Shown here piece after piece: positions 1 through 17,389 of a stretch of 64,000 nucleotides of DNA. This stretch comes from UBA5793 sp040255465 (lineage in GTDB: Bacteria > Planctomycetota > Phycisphaerae > Phycisphaerales > UBA5793), in the NCBI GenBank assembly GCA_040255465.1, contig JBDZVA010000006.1, positions 1 through 64,000 on the forward strand, read 5' to 3'. Below the pieces are notes generated by a model. It ran no database searches. It was not told the origin of the DNA and saw only the letters and a program-made list of their open reading frames with translations. The position numbers and the translations under genes are program-made. The first letter of the stretch is position 1; every line of letters starts with the position of its first letter.

Positions 1-2
1 CA

Positions 3-329
3 CTCACACTGCAAGGCCCGCAACCCGGCCGGGCCGGGACGCTCAACGGACTGCGCGTGACAGGCTGCACACCCGGCGAGCGCATCTCATTCTTCTACAG
101 CACACACGGTGGTGGCACTTTGGTCCCCGGCTGCAACCACACCGACGGCGTCACCCTTCAACTCGACGACCCGATCCAGATCGGCTCTGCCGTCGCCAAC
201 CAGAACGGCATCGCAACGCTCACACGCTTTGTCCCGACCGCAGCCCGCAACCTCGGCGATGTCCTCATCCAGGCTGTGCAACAGAGTGGCTGCAAGATCA
301 GCCAACTGGTCGTGCATCGGTTTGATTGA
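3..329 (+). CDS. C-terminal part of a secreted protein with the shared Cys/Gly-rich C-terminal domain (5' end outside window)
   Basis: The reading frame is open from base 3 to the TGA at 327-329, so the gene begins before the window; the GTG at 57 is internal. The visible residues contain a TPGERISFFYS segment, a PGC motif, a VANQNGIATLTR segment and an LIQAVQQSGC ending. This pattern (two Cys, Gly/Pro-rich, ending near CxxSxxV) recurs at the C-termini of the proteins at 545-1414, 11338-13461, 56778-58832 and 59134-59928, so the product is probably an exported or surface protein. The function of the missing N-terminal part cannot be inferred. Confidence 0.7.
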   Translation, partial: LTLQGPQPGRAGTLNGLRVTGCTPGERISFFYSTHGGGTLVPGCNHTDGVTLQLDDPIQIGSAVANQNGIATLTRFVPTAARNLGDVLIQAVQQSGCKISQLVVHRFD

Positions 330-495
330 ATCTCGACGAACCGCGCCTGGCGAGACGGGCCCTGAGGTTTTTGAAGGGTGGGGAAGCGGGATTGGGACGG
401 ACAGTGTGAAGCAGGAGGAGAGGAAGAAGTGAATGGAAGCGAAGTCGCCGCGACGCGAAAACCACCTCGTTTCCGTGCGCTTCTCAGGTTTGCCC

Positions 496-525
496 TTGAC
501 ACCGGTCCCTTGAGTCCGTTATCTT
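496..525 (+). promoter_or_regulatory. candidate sigma70-type promoter of the 545 gene
   Basis: A perfect TTGACA at 496-501 is followed after 18 bases by TATCTT at 520-525 (four of six consensus positions). The ATG at 545 lies 19 bases further on, preceded by GGGGAGG at 532-538. The spacing fits a short leader, but this is a pattern match only. Confidence 0.4.
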
Positions 526-544
526 GGGCTTGGGGAGGTTCACA

Positions 545-1414
545 ATGCGACCACCATTTTCGGCCCGGATCGGTGCGGCCCTTGCATCCGGCCTGATCGG
601 CGCGGCGTCCGTCTCGGCGCTTGCCCAGCCTGATTGCCTGACGACGACATTTGCGGACAACAACGGTTGGGCCGGCAACATGTTTGACATTGAGCCGCAT
701 CGTGACCTCGACCTCAGTCGGTGGCAGGTCAACGTGAGCGGCACCGATCTGGTCACTATCTCGATCTACTGGCGCGACGGTTCGTATCAGGGGTACGAGC
801 GCGACCCGGAGGCGTGGACGCTCATCGGCACGGCCACCACGCAGGGGCAGGGGTCCGGGTACCCGACGTCGGTCAATGTTGGCGATCTGCCTGTGAGTGC
901 CGGGCGGACCTACGGCATCTACGTCCACCTCGAGTCGTATGAACCCGGCAGCCGCATTCGTTATACCAACGGCGAACCAACCATCTTTGAGAACACCGAT
1001 CTCAAACTCACCACGGGCGTTGGGCGCGGCTCACCGGCATTCTCGGGGTCCATCGACTCGAACCGAAGATGGAACGGGACGATCTGCTATGAGAGTCCCC
1101 GGCCACTGATGGCCGTCGGCGGCGTGTGCCCCGGCTACGTCAGCATTGCGTGGGATCGAACCCGGCCCGATCGATGGGCGGGAGTCTTCTACGGCTCGCG
1201 GCTCGGCTCGTACACCCTGCTCGAACCCTGTTGGGGCGTGCAATTGGAAATCACCGGCAATCTGCGCGTCGTGCGGCACTTCAGAACCGGGTCAGAGGGT
1301 GAAGGGCGACTGACCGGCCGCGCCCCGGGGGGGTTCTGCGGCGGGTATCTGCAGATGGTCGTCGGCGATCCGCAGGAAGGCTGCGTGACGAGCAACGTGG
1401 TGCAGATTCCGTAG
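545..1414 (+). CDS. secreted protein, unknown function, with shared C-terminal domain
   Basis: This 289-residue protein starts at the ATG at 545, chosen over the upstream TTG (524) because GGGGAGG lies 6 bases before it and a signal peptide begins directly (basic N-terminus, hydrophobic core, cleavage near ALAQ). The mature part starts with a NGWAGNMFDIE segment and looks beta-rich. From about residue 188 to the end it carries the Cys-containing C-terminal domain found in four other proteins here (CPGYVSIAW near its start, GGYLQMVV and TSNVVQIP at the end). No catalytic motif was seen. It probably acts outside the inner membrane. Confidence 0.75.
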   Translation: MRPPFSARIGAALASGLIGAASVSALAQPDCLTTTFADNNGWAGNMFDIEPHRDLDLSRWQVNVSGTDLVTISIYWRDGSYQGYERDPEAWTLIGTATTQGQGSGYPTSVNVGDLPVSAGRTYGIYVHLESYEPGSRIRYTNGEPTIFENTDLKLTTGVGRGSPAFSGSIDSNRRWNGTICYESPRPLMAVGGVCPGYVSIAWDRTRPDRWAGVFYGSRLGSYTLLEPCWGVQLEITGNLRVVRHFRTGSEGEGRLTGRAPGGFCGGYLQMVVGDPQEGCVTSNVVQIP

Positions 1415-1444
1415 GCCGCGGCCAGCGGGGGCGGAGGCAGCGGA

Positions 1445-1732
1445 TCAGTTCGGCAACCTGGCGATTGCCTCGTCGATCGCCAGGCCCTGAATCTCGACGG
1501 TCTTCTCCGCCGAGGCGTGGCCGGCGACGATCTGGATGGCCCGCTGAGCCACGCCCAGCGACTTGGCGAGGGTGCTGCAGACGGCCTCATTGGCCTTGCC
1601 CTGCTCGGGTGGCGCGCTGACGCGCACCTTCAATCGATCGCCCAGCCAGCCGGCAACCGCATCGCGGCTGGCGCCGGGGACGACTTTGAGTCGGATGCGG
1701 ACGCCGGTCGGGGTGGATTCGAGACGGTTCAC
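1445..1732 (-). CDS. DUF167 / YggU-family protein
   Basis: This is a 95-residue protein of the DUF167 (YggU) family. The family features visible are the RLKVVPGASRD start, the LKVRVSAPPEQGKANE core and the VEIQGL segment near the C-terminus. Its length matches the family, which folds as a small alpha/beta domain of unestablished biochemical function. It converges on the 545 gene (30 bases between stops) and diverges from rpoB. In many bacteria the genes upstream of rpoB are rplJ-rplL, so its position here is unusual. Confidence 0.85.
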   Translation of the reverse strand: MNRLESTPTGVRIRLKVVPGASRDAVAGWLGDRLKVRVSAPPEQGKANEAVCSTLAKSLGVAQRAIQIVAGHASAEKTVEIQGLAIDEAIARLPN

Positions 1733-2021
1733 AATGGGAAATACTGCAAGTGTCGGGCCAGATTTGGGTGGCTGAGGTCCGCCGGGGCGGTGCGGGGGCG
1801 TGGGGCGCGGCGGAAGCGTGTCTGCAACTGTATGTTTTACAGCAGGTTATGGTCGGTGAATTTTTCTCCAATTTTTACTTGACAGATGTTTGTTTTGATG
1901 TTCCGGAGGGGCTATCCTTTTTGGCTGTGCGCGAGCCGAGGTGAGTTTCAATTTTCAGAGTCCGTCATGTCAAGGCCGACCGTTCCCGGTTCGGCCCAGT
2001 TTCATTGATCAGGGGTAGTAC
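1733..2021 (+). promoter_or_regulatory. rpoB leader / divergent intergenic region
   Basis: This 289-base gap separates the DUF167 gene from rpoB. It contains a clearly AT-rich stretch (about 1825-1925) in an otherwise GC-rich window, with a TTGACA hexamer at 1879-1884. I do not see a good -10 hexamer at 16-18 bases from it; TATCCT at 1913-1918 is too far. The region must carry the rpoB promoter, but the exact elements are not resolved. AGGGG at 2011-2015 is the ribosome binding site. Confidence 0.4.
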
Positions 2022-5813
<3,792 letters not shown>

Positions 5814-5901
5814 CGCGGCCGCGGCTGACGCGGCGCTCCACAGGACGGCGGAAACAGGATTCGGACGGGAAGATCAGAGAAAGGACGTGCGGCGGTCAAC
5901 G

Positions 5902-6801
5902 GTGGCGGATCACCCGTTTGTCAACGCAGTTCGATACGCTCTCGAATACGTGGGTCTGGGCAACACGCTTGCCCCGTTCCCGATTCGGAGGCTGGCTCGG
6001 CCGTGGACACGCAGCGAACTGCCCCCTGCAGGCGAGAAGCGAATCGCCCCGCCGGACTATGTTGGAGTTGGAACGCAAAAGAGCGGCACATCGTGGTGGA
6101 CGGGGCTCATCGAAGCCCATCCCGGCGTCGCTCAGAATCTGTTCATGCGAAAGGAGATGCACTACCTCACGCACTTCTTCGAACGGCCGATGACCGCCGG
6201 CGACATCGAAACGTATCACGCCGCATTTGCACGCCCCGATGGCCTGCTGTGCGGCGAGTGGACTCCGAACTACCTCGCCAGTCCATACTCGATTCGCCGA
6301 CTTCAGCAGGCCGCGCCGGATGCGAAAGTGCTCGTGATGTTCCGCAATCCCGTCACGAGATACGAGTCGGGATTCAATCATGAGTACAAGCAGCGATTCG
6401 GCGGGATGCTCGCTCCCGCTGTTCGAATGAAGGTGATCAGGAGGTACGCCCTGCGGAAGGAGTCAATCTGGAACGGCATGTACGCCGCCCAGTGCGACAC
6501 GCTGATGCGAATCATCCCCCGCCAGCGACTGCTCGTGTTGCAATACGAGCAGTGCAAGGCAAAGCCCGGAGAGATGATCGCCCGCACCTACCGCTTCCTG
6601 GGCCTGGATGATTCGTTCGTGCCCGAGGGAATGGAAACGCCGGTGAACGTGCAGCGGCAAGTGACGAAACCGCTGCCGGATGAGACAAGAGGATTGCTGG
6701 CCGAGATTTATCAGGATGATGTGAAGCGACTGAAGCGAATGTTTCCGCAAGAAATCGACCTGAGTCTCTGGCCCGGATTTGAAGACGCCTCGGCCGCCTG
6801 A
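5902..6801 (+). CDS. PAPS-dependent sulfotransferase-family protein, located between rpoB and rpoC
   Basis: This about 299-residue protein belongs to the sulfotransferase superfamily, which moves sulfate from PAPS to a sugar or other acceptor. The 5'-phosphosulfate loop is visible as GVGTQKSGTSWW, and the 3'-phosphate site as VMFRNPVTRYESGFNHE. The C-terminal LLVLQYEQCKAKPGEM and YRFLGLDD segments are typical. The frame is open back into the end of rpoB (ATG at 5767), but the early residues are Arg/Ala-rich and unlike the family, so GTG 5902 is preferred; GTG 5887 is an alternative. It lies 88 bases after rpoB and 78 bases before rpoC on the same strand. A sample line (6421-6480) has 33 G+C of 60, slightly below rpoB. 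Confidence 0.88.
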   Translation: MADHPFVNAVRYALEYVGLGNTLAPFPIRRLARPWTRSELPPAGEKRIAPPDYVGVGTQKSGTSWWTGLIEAHPGVAQNLFMRKEMHYLTHFFERPMTAGDIETYHAAFARPDGLLCGEWTPNYLASPYSIRRLQQAAPDAKVLVMFRNPVTRYESGFNHEYKQRFGGMLAPAVRMKVIRRYALRKESIWNGMYAAQCDTLMRIIPRQRLLVLQYEQCKAKPGEMIARTYRFLGLDDSFVPEGMETPVNVQRQVTKPLPDETRGLLAEIYQDDVKRLKRMFPQEIDLSLWPGFEDASAA

Positions 6802-6879
6802 GAGGCGACTGGGGAAACGTGAAGTAGACCACGCGGCCGATTGCCGCGAACACGATAACGACCTGCGACAGGAAGCACT

Positions 6880-11241
<4,362 letters not shown>

Positions 11242-11291
11242 ATTCCCGCGGCGTCATCGCCGCTGGAAAACTTGTCTGGTCTGAATCCACA

Positions 11292-11326
11292 CCCGGGCGC
11301 TTCATGCTGAAGCGCCCGGGTTGTCG
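11292..11326 (+). terminator. terminator of the rpoB-rpoC transcription unit
   Basis: A perfect 12-bp inverted repeat (CCCGGGCGCTTC at 11292-11303 and its complement at 11309-11320) surrounds a five-base ATGCT loop and is followed by TTGT. It lies 50 bases after the rpoC stop. The T-run is short, so the hairpin is strong but the terminator is not textbook. Confidence 0.75.
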
Positions 11327-11337
11327 ATTCTGGTCTT

Positions 11338-13461
11338 ATGCAGCCGCTCAGACCCAGAATCTACGTCATGCTCGGAGTACTCGGCAATCTCCCGGTGACG
11401 GCTGTCGCAGACGTCATCCGAGTGCCCGGCGACTATCCCACCATCCAGGGTGCCATCGACGCAGCCAAGCACGATGATGGGATCGTCGTGGCGCCGGGCA
11501 TCTATGGCGAGGCCATCGACTTGCAGGGCAAGCGGATCGCTCTTTACAGTTCGGATGGTCCCCAGCGAACAGTCATTGATGCTGCTGGCAGGCGGGCCAG
11601 CACGGTCACCTGCGTCAGCGGCGAGACGGTCGACACCATCATCCAGGGCTTCACGATCAGAGGAGGCAGCGGGACGGCTGACGAATACGACCGGCGATGC
11701 GGCGGAGGCTTGTACCTGATTGACGGTGGCGCAACAGTTATTGATTGTTGGTTCGTCGGCAACCATGCCGACTACAGGGGCGGAGGCGTCTATGTTGAGA
11801 ACGGCGACTGTGCGTTCCGCAACTGTCGTTTCCTCGCGAACGTGGCGCAATTCGCTGGTGGCGGGCTCTACTGCGGGTCGGGAGCGTGTATCGTGGAGGA
11901 CACGCACTTCGTTGCCAACACCTGTAATGGTGGAGGAGGCGGAGCGTCTTGCGGCGCTGAGCCGACGGTCTTCAAACGATGCACGTTTGCTGACAATGCG
12001 GCTTTGAATGCCAGCGCACTCGACGGGCACTCCGATCAACTGCTCGTTGAAGCCTGTCTGTTCTCCCGGAACTTCAGTACTACCGGGGCGACATGCAGCC
12101 TCGGCGGAGATGATCTTCAAGTGACGCGTTGTCGGTTCGTCGAAAACCGCGGCGGCTACTCCGGCGGAGGCCTTCGAATCTTCGCGCAGCGCGCGCAGAT
12201 CAGCGAGTGCGACTTTCAGGACTGCACGGGCGTCACTGGTCCGGGGGCCGTGTTTGTGCGGGGTCGAGGCAACTCCATCACGAGGTGCCGATTCATCGGC
12301 AACACGGGCGCACAGGCCGGAGGAGTGTACATCGACGGAAACGCGCAGGCACTGATCACCGAGTGTCTCTTCCGTCAGAACGCCGGAGCGTCAGGCGCCG
12401 TGCGGACGTTCAATGGCGACGTGTCCATCGAACGCTGTGAGTTTGATGAGAATACGGGCATTTCGTACGACGGCGATGGTGGCGCCGTGGGAATGCGCGG
12501 CTCCACAACAGACGCAAGCATCGTGTCAAGCCGGTTTACGCGAAACATCGGGCAGCGCGGCGGAGCCGTGGCGATGTTTGCCGAGCGCGAGGTACACGCG
12601 ATTCGTATCGAGAACTGTCTGTTCGTCGGCAACAGCGCGCGCAACGCCGAGCGAAACGAGGGCGCAGCAGTGTACGTGGAGGAGCACCGCCTCGAGGTGG
12701 TCGGCTGCACGATCGATGACAACGAGAGTCGCGGCGGAGAGGCGATCCAGAGCCGTGACGCCGATGTGCTCATTGCGAACACGATTCTCCGCGGCTGGCC
12801 GGGGCAAGGCAGTCTGGTCCGGCACGATGGGAGCCGCGCCATCGTTGAAAACTGCAACGTTGAAGGCAGTGGTGGGAGCGGCGCGAATTGGGATGCGCGG
12901 CTCGGCGAAGATGGCGGCGGGAATATCGACGCTGCACCCATGTTCGTCGATGCGCTCGCCGGCGACTATCGCCTCAGGTCTGGTTCGCCCTGCATCGATG
13001 CCGGAGCCGCTGACCTGGCGCAACACAGAACTGATCTGAACGGCTGCCCGCGCTTGGTTGACGACGCCTACGTTACGGACACCGGAACTGGTTCGGCGCC
13101 CATTGTTGATATCGGTGCGTATGAATGGCAGGCGCTTTCCCATCCCACACTTGAGCCGGTCAATCCCGTTTTCCACGTCGGCGTGTTTGCCAAGTTGCTT
13201 GCGTCGCACGTCCGCGACCGCACGCGCTCGTACCTGGCGTACAGCGTGGAAGGAGCGGGCTCCACTTACCTGCCGCGTTTCAACGTGACGGTTGATCTGG
13301 CCTCGCCAACGGTGATCGCGATGTCGCCAGACTCGACGCTCGGAGGAACCGTCGAATGGGGATTCCCGGTCCCCGGCTCGCTGGCCGGTCGAACGATCTG
13401 GATCCAGGCCGTCCAACTCAATCTCAAGAGTGATGTAGTGCGGGCGCAAGTGAGCGAGTGA
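11338..13461 (+). CDS. secreted right-handed parallel beta-helix protein
   Basis: This 707-residue protein begins with a weak signal peptide (cleavage near VTAVAD) and a VPGDYPTIQGAIDAA motif, the usual opening of right-handed beta-helix (pectate-lyase-like) surface proteins. Many degenerate repeats of about 22-25 residues follow, with patterns such as GGGLY, CRFLANVA and CTFADNAA and with Cys/Asn ladders, to about residue 560. The segment ends with a CIDAGAADL motif and VDIGAYEW, as in related outer-surface proteins. The last ~105 residues (from 13138) are a divergent copy of the shared C-terminal domain. No catalytic residues are evident. Its start lies just after the rpoC terminator, suggesting its own promoter. 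Confidence 0.85.
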   Translation: MQPLRPRIYVMLGVLGNLPVTAVADVIRVPGDYPTIQGAIDAAKHDDGIVVAPGIYGEAIDLQGKRIALYSSDGPQRTVIDAAGRRASTVTCVSGETVDTIIQGFTIRGGSGTADEYDRRCGGGLYLIDGGATVIDCWFVGNHADYRGGGVYVENGDCAFRNCRFLANVAQFAGGGLYCGSGACIVEDTHFVANTCNGGGGGASCGAEPTVFKRCTFADNAALNASALDGHSDQLLVEACLFSRNFSTTGATCSLGGDDLQVTRCRFVENRGGYSGGGLRIFAQRAQISECDFQDCTGVTGPGAVFVRGRGNSITRCRFIGNTGAQAGGVYIDGNAQALITECLFRQNAGASGAVRTFNGDVSIERCEFDENTGISYDGDGGAVGMRGSTTDASIVSSRFTRNIGQRGGAVAMFAEREVHAIRIENCLFVGNSARNAERNEGAAVYVEEHRLEVVGCTIDDNESRGGEAIQSRDADVLIANTILRGWPGQGSLVRHDGSRAIVENCNVEGSGGSGANWDARLGEDGGGNIDAAPMFVDALAGDYRLRSGSPCIDAGAADLAQHRTDLNGCPRLVDDAYVTDTGTGSAPIVDIGAYEWQALSHPTLEPVNPVFHVGVFAKLLASHVRDRTRSYLAYSVEGAGSTYLPRFNVTVDLASPTVIAMSPDSTLGGTVEWGFPVPGSLAGRTIWIQAVQLNLKSDVVRAQVSE

Positions 13462-13595
13462 CCTCACACAGCGATTCACGCTTGGCCCTCAACATCCCAC
13501 ACTCATGTGTCCGCTCGCACCCCCTGGCGCGACATCATGTGGCAGCCCAGTGACCACAGCGGGTATAGTCTGTCATTATCTCTTAGGAGTCCGCC

Positions 13596-14162
13596 ATGGC
13601 CAAATCGCCCGAAGACGCCACCGCCACGATGATCGCCAACCTCAAGGAAAAGACCGGCAAGACACTCGAGCAGTGGGTCAAGATCGCCAAGGCCTCCAAA
13701 CTCCCCAAGCATGGCGAGATCGTTGCCATGCTCAAGAAAGACCACGGCCTGACGCACGGCTACGCCAACCTTGTTGCGCATGCCACGCTCAAGTCCGACG
13801 CATCACACGCAGCCCCCGACGATCTTGTCTCCAGTCAGTATTCCGGCGCCAAGGCGGAACTCAAACCGATCTATGACGCGCTCGTTGCGGCGATCAGCAA
13901 GTTTGGCAAGGACGTTGAGTGGGCGCCCAAGAAGGCCTATGTCAGCGTTCGCCGCGCCAAGCAGTTTGCGATCATTCAGCCCTCGACCGCGACGCGCCTC
14001 GATGTCGGCGTCAATCTCAAAGGTGAGAAGCCGACCGATCGTCTCGAAGCGTCGGGCAGCTTCAACGCCATGGTCTCACACCGCGTTCGCCTTGCCAGTG
14101 TGAAGGACGTCGACAAGCAACTGACGGGCTGGCTCAAGCAGGCTTACGACGCCGCAGGTTAG
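13596..14162 (+). CDS. DUF4287 / DUF5655 domain protein
   Basis: This 188-residue cytoplasmic protein has an N-terminal DUF4287-like helical segment (residues 1-75, KTGKTLEQWVKIAK and HGLTHGYANLVAH) and a C-terminal DUF5655-like segment (from about 85, YDALVAAISKFGKDVEW and VSVRRAKQFAIIQP). The combination is common in small bacterial proteins whose function is not established. TAGGAG lies six bases before the ATG. Its TAG stop overlaps the TAA stop of the convergent dnaE2 gene: the four bases 14159-14162 serve both strands. A possible -10 hexamer TATAGT lies at 13564-13569. Confidence 0.85.
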   Translation: MAKSPEDATATMIANLKEKTGKTLEQWVKIAKASKLPKHGEIVAMLKKDHGLTHGYANLVAHATLKSDASHAAPDDLVSSQYSGAKAELKPIYDALVAAISKFGKDVEWAPKKAYVSVRRAKQFAIIQPSTATRLDVGVNLKGEKPTDRLEASGSFNAMVSHRVRLASVKDVDKQLTGWLKQAYDAAG

Positions 14163-17100
14163 CGAAAATCGCGCGAGTTCGCGCTCAGGCCATCGAGCGC
14201 CTCGTCGAATCCCCTGAGGCTCCGAACCACGACGTGCACGACTTCCCCTTCGCGCTGCACCTGGCCATGGGCAATGAGCAGTCGCGCACTCGCCTCGCGG
14301 CGGAAGCGTTCGTAGACGCGCTTCCATACGACCAGATTGCTGATCCCCGTTTCATCTTCGAGAGTGATGAAGGTCACGCCGCTCGCCGTGCCGGGCCGCT
14401 GGCGCACGAGCACCACTCCGGCCACCCTGACGCGCGCTCCATCGGGAGCGCGCTGAGCGTCCGCCAGATCCGCGCAGCGCATGACGCCCATTGCTTCGAG
14501 CCGCGCGCGGGCAAACGAAACCGGATGCGCCTTGAGCGACAACCCCGTCGCATGATAATCGAGCACCACTTGTCGCTGCGGGCGGATGCCGGGCAACTGT
14601 GCCGCGGGTTCGCCCGATTCGTTCACCGCATCAAAGAGCGGCAGGTCATCATCGCGCAGCAGCCGGGCGTGCCACAGCGCCTGCTGGCGCGTCAATCCCA
14701 TCGATTCAAACCCATCGGCCGATGCGAGTCTTCGCAGGGCCGCAGCCGACACCCCGCTGGCGCGCCAGAGGTCGATCATCGTGTCGAAGCGCCCGCGCTG
14801 CGCGACGGTCTCGCGCAGCCGCCGCGCCTCGTCTTCCTTCATTCCCTTGACCAACCGCATCCCCAGTCGCAGGGCGCCGCTTTCAATCGTGCAATCCCAG
14901 TCGCTCCAGTTCACATCGACGCTTCGAACTTCGACGTGATGTTCTTTCGCATCGCGCACGAGTTGCGCCGGTGCATAAAAGCCCATGGGCTGGCTGTTGA
15001 TGATCGCCGCAGTGAATTCAGCCTGATAGTGGCGCTTCATCCATGCCGAGGCGTAGACGAGCAGCGCAAACGACGCCGCGTGACTCTCGGGAAAGCCATA
15101 CTCGCTGAATCCCTTGACCTGCTCGAAGCAGCGCTGGGCAAAGTCGAGGGGAATGCCGTTGCGCACCATGCCGTCAATCAGTTTCGCGCCAAAGCGATAG
15201 ATCTGATCGCCCTTGCGCTTCCACGCCGCCATGGCCCGCCGCAACTGGTCCGCCTCGCCCGGCGTAAAGCCCGCCGCCTTCACCGCCAGGGCCATGCACT
15301 GCTCCTGGAAGAGTGGCACCCCCAGCGTTCGACTGAGCACCTCTTCAATCGCCGGGTGCACATACTCGATCTTCTCCTCACCCGCCCGCCGCCGCAGGTA
15401 CGGGTGCACCATGTCGCCCTGGATCGGGCCCGGCCGCACGATCGCCACTTCGATGACCAGGTCGTAGAAGTTCTGAGGCTTCAATCGAGGCAGCATCGAC
15501 ATCTGGGCCCGGCTCTCGATCTGGAACACGCCGACCGTATCCGCGTGCTGGATCATTTCGTATGTTGCCGGATCTTCCGGCGGTATGTTGCCCAGCGCCA
15601 GGGTGGTGCCGTGATGCTGGTTGATGAGTTCCAGTCCGCGGCGAATGGCGCTGAGCATCCCCAAACCGAGCACATCCACCTTGAGCATGCCCATCGCGTC
15701 GATGTCGTCCTTGTCCCACTCGACCACCGTGCGATCGGGCATCGCGGCATTCTCGACCGGCACGAGTTCGCACAGCGGCGAGCGCGTGATGATGAACCCG
15801 CCAACGTGTTGCGAGAGGTGGCGCGGAAAACCGAGCAGTTCACCCACGAGCCGCGCGAGCCACTGGAGAATCGGATCATCAGGGTTGAGCCCCATCTCGC
15901 GCAGGTGTGTGGCATCGAGCACGCCGCCATCCCACCACGCGATGTCCTTGGCGAGTCGATCGACGCAATCGAGGGACAATCCCAGCGCCTTGCCCACGTC
16001 GCGCACCGCGCTGCGCCGGCGATACGAGATCACTTCCGCCGTCAGCGCCGCGCGATCACGCCCATACTTGTGGTAGATGTACTGGATCACCTCCTCGCGC
16101 CGCTCGTGCTCGAAGTCGATATCGATGTCAGGCGGCTCGTTGCGCTCCCGGCTGACAAACCGCTCAAACAGCAGGTTGATGCGCACCGGATCGACAGCCG
16201 TTACGCCGAGGTAATAGCACACCGCCGAGTTCGCCGCCGCCCCGCGCCCCTGGCAGAGAATGGGTGGATCGAGACTGCGGGCATATTTCACAAGGTCGTA
16301 CACCGTGAGGAAGTAGGGGGCGTAGTTGAGTTCATCGATGAGGTCGAATTCGTGCTCGATCTGCAATCGCACCTTGTCGGGGATGTGGCCGTGGTGCATC
16401 TGCATTGCGCCTTCCCAGACGAGGTCGCGCAGGTGACTCATCGGCGTGCAGCCGGGCGGGACGATTTCATCGGGATATTCGTAACGGATCTGGTCGAGGC
16501 TGAGGCCGCGCGTGCGGTCGGCGATGTCGATCGTGCGCTCGATCGCTTCGGGGCAGCCGGCAAAGAGGCGGTGCATCTCCTCGGGGGTCTTGAGGTGCCG
16601 CTCGGCGTTGGCGTGCAGGCGAAAGCCGGCTTCGGAAAGGGTGCAGCCGTGGCGGATGCAGGTGAGCACATCCTGCAGCATGCGGCGATCGGAGCTGTGG
16701 TGATGCACATCATTGGTCGCGACCAGCGGCACGCGGCATGAGCGGGACAGATCGTTCAAGCGTTCGAGCCGCTCGGCGTCATCAGACCCGTACAACCAAC
16801 TCGCCGCCAGCGAAAGGCGATCATCATCAAAGCAGCCGCGCAGACGCAGCAGTTGAGTCGCGAAATGCTCGCCGGGCATGCCGTCGGGCACGGCCACGGC
16901 CAGCAGCCCTTGCGACCATGTTGCGAGGTCGTCAAAACTCAGCTCGCAATGACCCTTGGTCGTGCGCCGCTTGCCGATGGTGAGCAGTCGACACAGGCGG
17001 CGATACGACGCAAGATCCGTCGGATAGACGCAGACCGTCAGGCCATCCATATCGGTCAGCGGCAATCGCGTGCCGAGCACGAAGTGGATGCACGATTCTT

Positions 17101-17386
17101 TCGCGGCGACATGCGCCCGCACCACGCCGGCAAGCGTGTGCAGGTCAGTGAGCCCGATGGCGCGATATCCCAGCGCCGCCGCCTGTTCGACAAACTCCTC
17201 GGGGTGGCTCGCGCCGGTGAGAAACGTGAAGTTGCTCGTGACGCACAGTTCTGCGTATGGAAGCGCTGCAACTGCGTCGCACTGCGTTGATAGCGAATCC
17301 GAGCCTGCTTGCGCCTTCGCCTCCACGTGCATTTTCGCCTGCACAAAAGGATGCGGCTTGAGTTTGGGAAATTCATTTTCCGGCAC
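14159..17386 (-). CDS. dnaE2: error-prone DNA polymerase III alpha subunit DnaE2 (ImuC)
   Basis: This 1075-residue protein is a C-family polymerase of the DnaE2 type, the catalytic subunit of the ImuA-ImuB-DnaE2 mutasome. An N-terminal PHP domain (YAELCVTSNFTFLTGASHPEE, residues about 45-250) precedes the polymerase core with the catalytic PDIDIDF motif at residues 419-425 and the FQEQCM and GFSEYGFPESHAASFA segments. An OB-fold near the end (GARVRVAGVVLVRQRPGTA) is followed by the C-terminal VHVVVRS. At about 1075 residues it is shorter than replicative DnaE and matches DnaE2. It starts three bases after the imuB stop, so imuA-imuB-dnaE2 is one transcription unit. Confidence 0.96.
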   Translation of the reverse strand: MPENEFPKLKPHPFVQAKMHVEAKAQAGSDSLSTQCDAVAALPYAELCVTSNFTFLTGASHPEEFVEQAAALGYRAIGLTDLHTLAGVVRAHVAAKESCIHFVLGTRLPLTDMDGLTVCVYPTDLASYRRLCRLLTIGKRRTTKGHCELSFDDLATWSQGLLAVAVPDGMPGEHFATQLLRLRGCFDDDRLSLAASWLYGSDDAERLERLNDLSRSCRVPLVATNDVHHHSSDRRMLQDVLTCIRHGCTLSEAGFRLHANAERHLKTPEEMHRLFAGCPEAIERTIDIADRTRGLSLDQIRYEYPDEIVPPGCTPMSHLRDLVWEGAMQMHHGHIPDKVRLQIEHEFDLIDELNYAPYFLTVYDLVKYARSLDPPILCQGRGAAANSAVCYYLGVTAVDPVRINLLFERFVSRERNEPPDIDIDFEHERREEVIQYIYHKYGRDRAALTAEVISYRRRSAVRDVGKALGLSLDCVDRLAKDIAWWDGGVLDATHLREMGLNPDDPILQWLARLVGELLGFPRHLSQHVGGFIITRSPLCELVPVENAAMPDRTVVEWDKDDIDAMGMLKVDVLGLGMLSAIRRGLELINQHHGTTLALGNIPPEDPATYEMIQHADTVGVFQIESRAQMSMLPRLKPQNFYDLVIEVAIVRPGPIQGDMVHPYLRRRAGEEKIEYVHPAIEEVLSRTLGVPLFQEQCMALAVKAAGFTPGEADQLRRAMAAWKRKGDQIYRFGAKLIDGMVRNGIPLDFAQRCFEQVKGFSEYGFPESHAASFALLVYASAWMKRHYQAEFTAAIINSQPMGFYAPAQLVRDAKEHHVEVRSVDVNWSDWDCTIESGALRLGMRLVKGMKEDEARRLRETVAQRGRFDTMIDLWRASGVSAAALRRLASADGFESMGLTRQQALWHARLLRDDDLPLFDAVNESGEPAAQLPGIRPQRQVVLDYHATGLSLKAHPVSFARARLEAMGVMRCADLADAQRAPDGARVRVAGVVLVRQRPGTASGVTFITLEDETGISNLVVWKRVYERFRREASARLLIAHGQVQREGEVVHVVVRSLRGFDEALDGLSANSRDFR

Positions 17387-17389
17387 GCC

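Noticed and set aside
14234..16741. 835-codon open frame antisense to dnaE2
   Set aside because: Overlaps a confirmed polymerase gene and has a repetitive Arg/His composition.
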